A model generated the notes under the pieces. That model was not told the DNA's origin. It made no database searches and was given only the letters and a program-made list of their open reading frames with translations. This document shows, one piece after another, positions 5,525-9,168 of a stretch of DNA of 9,168 nucleotides (position 1 is its first letter; every line of letters begins with the position of its first letter). The position numbers and the translations under genes are program-made. The stretch is from Elusimicrobiota bacterium (GTDB lineage Bacteria > Elusimicrobiota > Elusimicrobia > Elusimicrobiales > UBA9959): assembly GCA_022703115.1 (NCBI GenBank), contig JAKLEK010000028.1, forward strand, positions 3,080 through 12,247. Direction: 5' to 3'.

Positions 5525-6760
5525 ATGTTCTCGTCCGACTACTATCCGCGCAAAGTCCTGCTTCTGATAATCGCCGTAAGCCTGTTCAATTACATAGACA
5601 GGCAGATGCTTTACGCCGTCTTTCCGCTCATCAAAAGCGACCTCCGGCTTTCCGATACCCGGCTGGGCCTGCTTGCCTCTTCGTTCATGCTGGTCTACAT
5701 GTGCGTCGCGCCGCTGGTCGCCTGGTCCTGCTCCAGGTTCGCAAGACCCGCGATCATAGGCGTGAGCGCGGTTTTCTGGAGCGCGGCCACCCTGCTGACG
5801 GGTATGGCCGGTTCCTATCCCCAGCTGGTCTGCGCGCGCGCCGCCGTAGGAGTGGGCGAGGCCGGCTACGGCACGGTCTCTCCCGCCTATCTCGCCGAAT
5901 GGTTCCCGCCGGGTTCGAGGGCGCGGGTCCTTTCCCTCTACGCTCTAGCCATCCCGGTCGGCAGCGCCATAGGATATCTGCTGGGCGGCGCGCTGGGGCA
6001 GCGTTTCGGCTGGCGGACCGCTTTCTACATGGCGGCCGTTCCCGGGCTGCTGCTCGGGGTCTCGGCCATGTACCTCAGGGAGACGCCGGAGAGGGAGAAG
6101 ACCGATTCTTCCAGCGCCGTTCCTCCCGGCCGGTACGCCGATATACTTAAGAACAGGACCTATATGCTGGTCTCCTTTTCCCAGGCCATAGCCACGTTCT
6201 CGGTGGGCGGGCTCGCGGCCTGGATGCCTTCGTATTTCGTGAGGGAATTCGGCCTGTCGGTCGGCCGGGCTGGTCTTCTCTTCGGGGCGGTCACGGTCCT
6301 CGCGGGGGTGACCGGCAACCTCATCGGGGGATGGGCCGCGGACCGGCTGCGCGCGCGCACGGACCGCGCCTATTTCATGGTCGGCTATCTCAGCTTCTTC
6401 CTCAGCCTCCCTTTTGGGGCGCTGGCCATACTTTCCGGGGACCTGGGCACGGCTCTGGCGATGCTTTTCCTCGCCGAGTGCTTCGTCTTCGCTCATTCAG
6501 GGCCTTATCACGCGGCCATAGTGGAAGTGATCCCCGCCGGCCTGCGCTCAATGGCTTTCGCCCTTAATATATTCATGATACATGCCTTCGGGGACGCGGT
6601 CTCTCCGGCTCTGATCGGAATTGTTTCCGACGCCGCCGGCCTGCCGCTGGCCGTCATGCTGTGCGTGCTCTTCATTTTCTTCGCCGGCGCGACCTCCGTC
6701 CTGGCCGGGCGGTCCTATATGAAGGATTTCCACGCGCCTGCTGCCGGGGGCGGCCGCTGA
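5525..6760 (+). CDS. Spinster-like major facilitator superfamily transporter
   Basis: This is a 411-residue inner-membrane protein with about twelve hydrophobic segments in two halves, joined by a hydrophilic loop near residues 186-210. The first segment contains FNYIDRQMLYAVFPLI (21-36), and SDTRLGLLASSFMLVY (43-58) leads into segment 2. RAAVGVGEAGYGTVSPAYLAEWFPP (105-129) lies at segment 4, and LGQRFGWRTAFYMAAVPGLLLG (157-178) leads into segment 6. A motif-A-like loop GGWAADRLRAR (268-278) marks the second half. These blocks match the Spinster (Spns) group of MFS proteins. Animal members carry lipids such as lysophospholipids or sphingosine phosphate; bacterial substrates are mostly unknown, so no substrate is assigned. 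The frame is open back to 5420, but those residues look non-coding and overlap the M18 start. The start is therefore placed at ATG 5525 (or adjacent GTG 5522). No Shine-Dalgarno site is visible. The pseudouridine synthase gene follows after 52 bp. Confidence 0.88.
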   Translation: MFSSDYYPRKVLLLIIAVSLFNYIDRQMLYAVFPLIKSDLRLSDTRLGLLASSFMLVYMCVAPLVAWSCSRFARPAIIGVSAVFWSAATLLTGMAGSYPQLVCARAAVGVGEAGYGTVSPAYLAEWFPPGSRARVLSLYALAIPVGSAIGYLLGGALGQRFGWRTAFYMAAVPGLLLGVSAMYLRETPEREKTDSSSAVPPGRYADILKNRTYMLVSFSQAIATFSVGGLAAWMPSYFVREFGLSVGRAGLLFGAVTVLAGVTGNLIGGWAADRLRARTDRAYFMVGYLSFFLSLPFGALAILSGDLGTALAMLFLAECFVFAHSGPYHAAIVEVIPAGLRSMAFALNIFMIHAFGDAVSPALIGIVSDAAGLPLAVMLCVLFIFFAGATSVLAGRSYMKDFHAPAAGGGR

Positions 6761-6812
6761 TGACGCAGTGGGGCATGCGGTACCGGCCCCTGCGCCGGGG
6801 AGAGAACTGAAC

Positions 6813-7505
6813 ATGGACAAAATCGAGATCGTACACCGGGACGAGGACTTCGTGGTGGCCGTCAAGCCTTCCGGGCTCCTTACGATGCCGGGCCGCGGCG
6901 CCGCCGCCTCTGAAAAGAACCTCAGGGATATGCTGTCAGCGGCCCTGGACGGTCCGGCCATGGTGGTGCACCGGCTGGACAGGGACGCGAGCGGCCTTAT
7001 CCTCTTCGCCAGGAACGAGAAAGCCCACCGCTATTTTTCCGGCCTCTTCGGGACGGATGAGCGGGCGTCCGGACCGGTCCCGGGCGAACGCCCCGCCGTT
7101 AAGGAGATACGGAAAAGATACCTGGCCGCCGTAGAGGGCCTTGTGGCCGAGGAACGCGGGGAGGTGGACAAGCCCGTAAGGACCTACGGTTCCGGCCGCA
7201 TGGGTGTAGGTTTCGGCGGGAAACCCTCCGTCACGAAATACAGGGTGCTGGAGAGATACAAGCGGGCCACCCTGCTGGAGGCGGAACTCCTGACCGGCCG
7301 CCGCCATCAGATCCGGGTGCACCTGTACCACATCGGACATCCGGTTATCGGCGACCGTCTGTACGGCGACCAGGCCCGCCAGGCCGGCTACCCCCGGCTG
7401 ATGCTGCATTCATACAGTCTGGAATTCAGGGACATGGCCGGGCGCAAACGCACTCTCACTTGCGACCCGCCGGAGGACTTCCAGTGCGTTCTGCCGTTCC
7501 TGTGA
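6813..7505 (+). CDS. RluA-family RNA pseudouridine synthase
   Basis: This 230-residue cytoplasmic enzyme isomerises uridine to pseudouridine in rRNA or tRNA. Family motifs in order: EDFVVAVKPSGLLTMPG (11-27), VVHRLDRDASGLILFAR (51-67, with Asp56 of HRLD the catalytic residue), KRYLAAVEG, then TGRRHQIRVHLYHIGHPVIG and a closing LMLHSYSLEF. It lacks an N-terminal S4 RNA-binding domain, as in the RluA/TruC type rather than RluD/RluC. The exact target uridine cannot be told from sequence. The ATG at 6813 has GGAGAG (6799-6804) eight bases upstream, and the homology begins right after it. An in-frame GTG at 6768 would add 15 proline/alanine-rich residues with no family match, so it is rejected. 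It lies 52 bp after the MFS gene on the same strand and is probably co-transcribed. Its stop codon is 6 bp from the stop of the convergent M28 gene. Confidence 0.92.
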   Translation: MDKIEIVHRDEDFVVAVKPSGLLTMPGRGAAASEKNLRDMLSAALDGPAMVVHRLDRDASGLILFARNEKAHRYFSGLFGTDERASGPVPGERPAVKEIRKRYLAAVEGLVAEERGEVDKPVRTYGSGRMGVGFGGKPSVTKYRVLERYKRATLLEAELLTGRRHQIRVHLYHIGHPVIGDRLYGDQARQAGYPRLMLHSYSLEFRDMAGRKRTLTCDPPEDFQCVLPFL

Positions 7506-7511
7506 ACGCCT

Positions 7512-9168
7512 TTATTCTTTTCCGCCGCGCCGCGGGCGCGGCAGCGGTTCCCCGGAGCTCAGAAGGTCTATGATGTCCGCCGCGAATCCGGCTTCCCTTA
7601 TCATCCCGGCGTAATCTATCCTGTCCTCGGTGTCGGAGACCCGGTGATAGTCCGGCTCCTCTCCGCTGAACAGCTGCAGGCCCGGGATCCCGGTCTCGAT
7701 GAAGCTTATCTGGTCGCTCCGGTCCAGCGCCGTACGGGGAGTGTCGTAGGAAGAGCCGGAGCTCATGGCGGCGGAGCGCAGGACCTCAGGCCAGGAGGCG
7801 GAGGAATCCGCGTTCAGAAAAATGACCTTCCGGTCGTTCAGCCGCCCGACGGTATCCAGGTTCAGGGCCGCGTTAACCGCCGCCCGTCCTCCGGGGCCAA
7901 GTCCACGGACGAAATGCCGCGAGCCGGAGAGTTCCTGTTCCTCCCCGTCGAAAGCCGCGAATACCAAGGTCCGTTCCGGTCTGGACCGAGAATAATACCC
8001 CGCCAGTTCCAGGAGCATGGCGACGCCGGAGGCGTTGTCGTCTGCGCCCGGATAGACTCCGGCGTCGTCGGCCGGAAGGTGGTCGTAATGGGCGCCGATC
8101 ACGACATATTCGTTCCCGCGAGAGGACCCTTTCACGATCCCCGCCAGGTTCCTGAACACGCGCCCGCCTTCACGCCATTCCTGAAGATAAGCGCCGTCGA
8201 AGAAAGGTTCAAGTCCCAGCCGGGTGAAAACGCCCTCTATGTGCCGGGCGGCGTTTTCCAGCCCGGGCTCTCCGGGCCCGCGCCCCGCGTACCCGGGCGA
8301 CAGGACCAGCATATGCGCGCTCAGGTCCTTTTCACTGAAGCGGGGCGCCGGTTCGGCCAGCGGAGGGCGCGCCGGATATGACGGCCTGACCGGGGACTGT
8401 CGCAGGACCGCCGAGAGGGGGGAGGCGTTCAGCGCCCAGGTCCCCGCCTTAAGCTCGTTCATCTCCGCGTTCAGGGCCAGATAGCCGTATTTTCCCCGGT
8501 CCGCCAGCCTGGCGGGCAGCGTCCCGAGTCTGCCGGTCCTTCCGGCTATCACCAGGCCGGCCGCCCGTTCCGGGGCGGAAGGATTATGGGCGGCGAAAAC
8601 GAACACGCCGGAGCCCAGCTGGAAGCTTTCGCCGTCCAGTAAGACGCGTCCCGGCGTCAGGCCGGCGCCCAGCTTCCGGAGGCTTTCAGCGAGGGCGGGA
8701 TAGAAGGAGTTGTCCCTGCCGAACACCCACACCGGCCGGTCGCCGGGCAGCCCGGACAGGTCGGAGTCTTTCTTGATCTCCGTGCTTTCTCCAAGGGCCG
8801 CGGCGAAGGCCGTCCAGGCCGGGGCCTCTTCGGCCGAGGACGGGACGACAAGCAGCGGTCTTTCACCGGTACCGATGGCCGAGAAGGTCGGCTGGGTCTC
8901 CAGCGGGCTCAGCTTCCTGAAAACGTCGTATTCCGGGTCCAGTTCCACGCGCACGGGCCGCACGGGCGATGAAAAGCGGAAGGTTTCCCGCTTCCTGCTG
9001 ACGGTCACGTAGCGCATCTTCGGCTGGGTGACCCCTTCCAGATGTATGGCGACCGGCGCTTCAAGACGGTAGGGAGGTCCGTCCTGGCCCTGCGTTATGG
9101 TGAATTCCAGGTCGAAGCCGCCGGCGGCCGCGTTCGTAGCCCTGGCGCCGTCCAGACTAAGTTCCGGC
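7512..9168 (-). CDS. Large metallopeptidase: M1-like C-terminal extension followed by a complete M28 domain (5' end cut by right window edge)
   Basis: The reading frame is open across the right edge. An internal Met codon at 9017 is unlikely to be the start, because 50 coherent codons precede it (GFDLEFTITQ..., PYRLEAPVAIHLEG). Residue numbers here count from that Met. The first 190 or so residues resemble the C-terminal part of certain M1 aminopeptidases: a beta-strand module ending in VELDPEYDVFRKLSPLE (24-40), a PVWVFGRDN block (95-103) and DRGKYGYLAL (173-182). After a Pro-rich linker (208-226), a full M28 zinc peptidase follows: GAHYDHL with His310 and Asp312, GADDNASG with bridging Asp326, FDGEEQELSGS with Glu359-Glu360, NLDTVG with Asp388, and YHRVSDT with His458. 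All five metal ligands and the catalytic Glu are present. M28 enzymes are usually aminopeptidases, often exported. The N-terminal part, including any signal peptide and HExxH site, lies outside the window, so the M1 link is inference. The TAA stop is at 7512-7514. Confidence 0.85.
   Translation of the reverse strand, partial: PELSLDGARATNAAAGGFDLEFTITQGQDGPPYRLEAPVAIHLEGVTQPKMRYVTVSRKRETFRFSSPVRPVRVELDPEYDVFRKLSPLETQPTFSAIGTGERPLLVVPSSAEEAPAWTAFAAALGESTEIKKDSDLSGLPGDRPVWVFGRDNSFYPALAESLRKLGAGLTPGRVLLDGESFQLGSGVFVFAAHNPSAPERAAGLVIAGRTGRLGTLPARLADRGKYGYLALNAEMNELKAGTWALNASPLSAVLRQSPVRPSYPARPPLAEPAPRFSEKDLSAHMLVLSPGYAGRGPGEPGLENAARHIEGVFTRLGLEPFFDGAYLQEWREGGRVFRNLAGIVKGSSRGNEYVVIGAHYDHLPADDAGVYPGADDNASGVAMLLELAGYYSRSRPERTLVFAAFDGEEQELSGSRHFVRGLGPGGRAAVNAALNLDTVGRLNDRKVIFLNADSSASWPEVLRSAAMSSGSSYDTPRTALDRSDQISFIETGIPGLQLFSGEEPDYHRVSDTEDRIDYAGMIREAGFAADIIDLLSSGEPLPRPRRGGKE

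Noticed and set aside
7525..7541. 7-bp GC hairpin (CCGCGCC-GCG-GGCGCGG) near the convergent stops of the pseudouridine synthase and M28 genes
   Set aside because: It lies inside the M28 coding end and has no T-run after it on either strand, so it is not supported as a terminator.
7644..8381. 245-residue plus-strand open frame antisense to the M28 domain
   Set aside because: It mirrors the M28 gene, whose catalytic residues are intact; the antisense product has no recognisable domain.

Overview
The window is GC-rich bacterial chromosome with eight protein genes, two of them cut by the window edges. I see no tRNA, rRNA, CRISPR array, insertion sequence or phage gene. The host is probably a Gram-negative bacterium. 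Several products carry export or lipoprotein signals (GH3 hydrolase, CsgG/VWA protein, ApbE), and the gene starts mostly have good Shine-Dalgarno sites. Elusimicrobiota or a similar deep lineage is only a weak guess; no marker gene here fixes the taxonomy.

Layout from left to right: (1) A minus-strand pair reads toward the left edge: a CsgG/FlgO-like plus von Willebrand A protein (2075->474), then an exported GH3 glycosidase (415->1, cut). (2) A 145-bp divergent promoter region (2076-2220) carries two back-to-back sigma70-type promoters, one for the VWA gene and one for a plus-strand apbE-like lipoprotein gene (2221-3261). (3) apbE converges on, and overlaps by 11 bp, a minus-strand single-domain asparaginase gene (3754->3251). 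(4) A 233-bp gap (3755-3987) contains a 137-bp element with perfect 20-bp inverted-repeat ends and potential internal hairpins. (5) An M18 aminopeptidase, apeA-like, lies on the minus strand (5430->3988). (6) An AT-rich divergent intergenic region (5431-5524) separates it from a plus-strand Spinster-like MFS transporter (5525-6760), which is followed by a RluA-family pseudouridine synthase (6813-7505). (7) Convergent with that, only 6 bp away, a large minus-strand gene runs in from the right edge (9168->7512). Its in-window part has an M1-aminopeptidase-like C-terminal extension followed by a complete M28 metallopeptidase domain.

Themes: peptide and amino-acid breakdown (M18, M28, asparaginase) and envelope or exported proteins (GH3, CsgG/VWA, ApbE). 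Most genes look like ordinary accessory housekeeping. I see no clear new multi-gene system. The items most worth following up are the inverted-repeat element, the M1/M28 fusion, the motif-divergent ApbE and the probably leaderless MFS gene.
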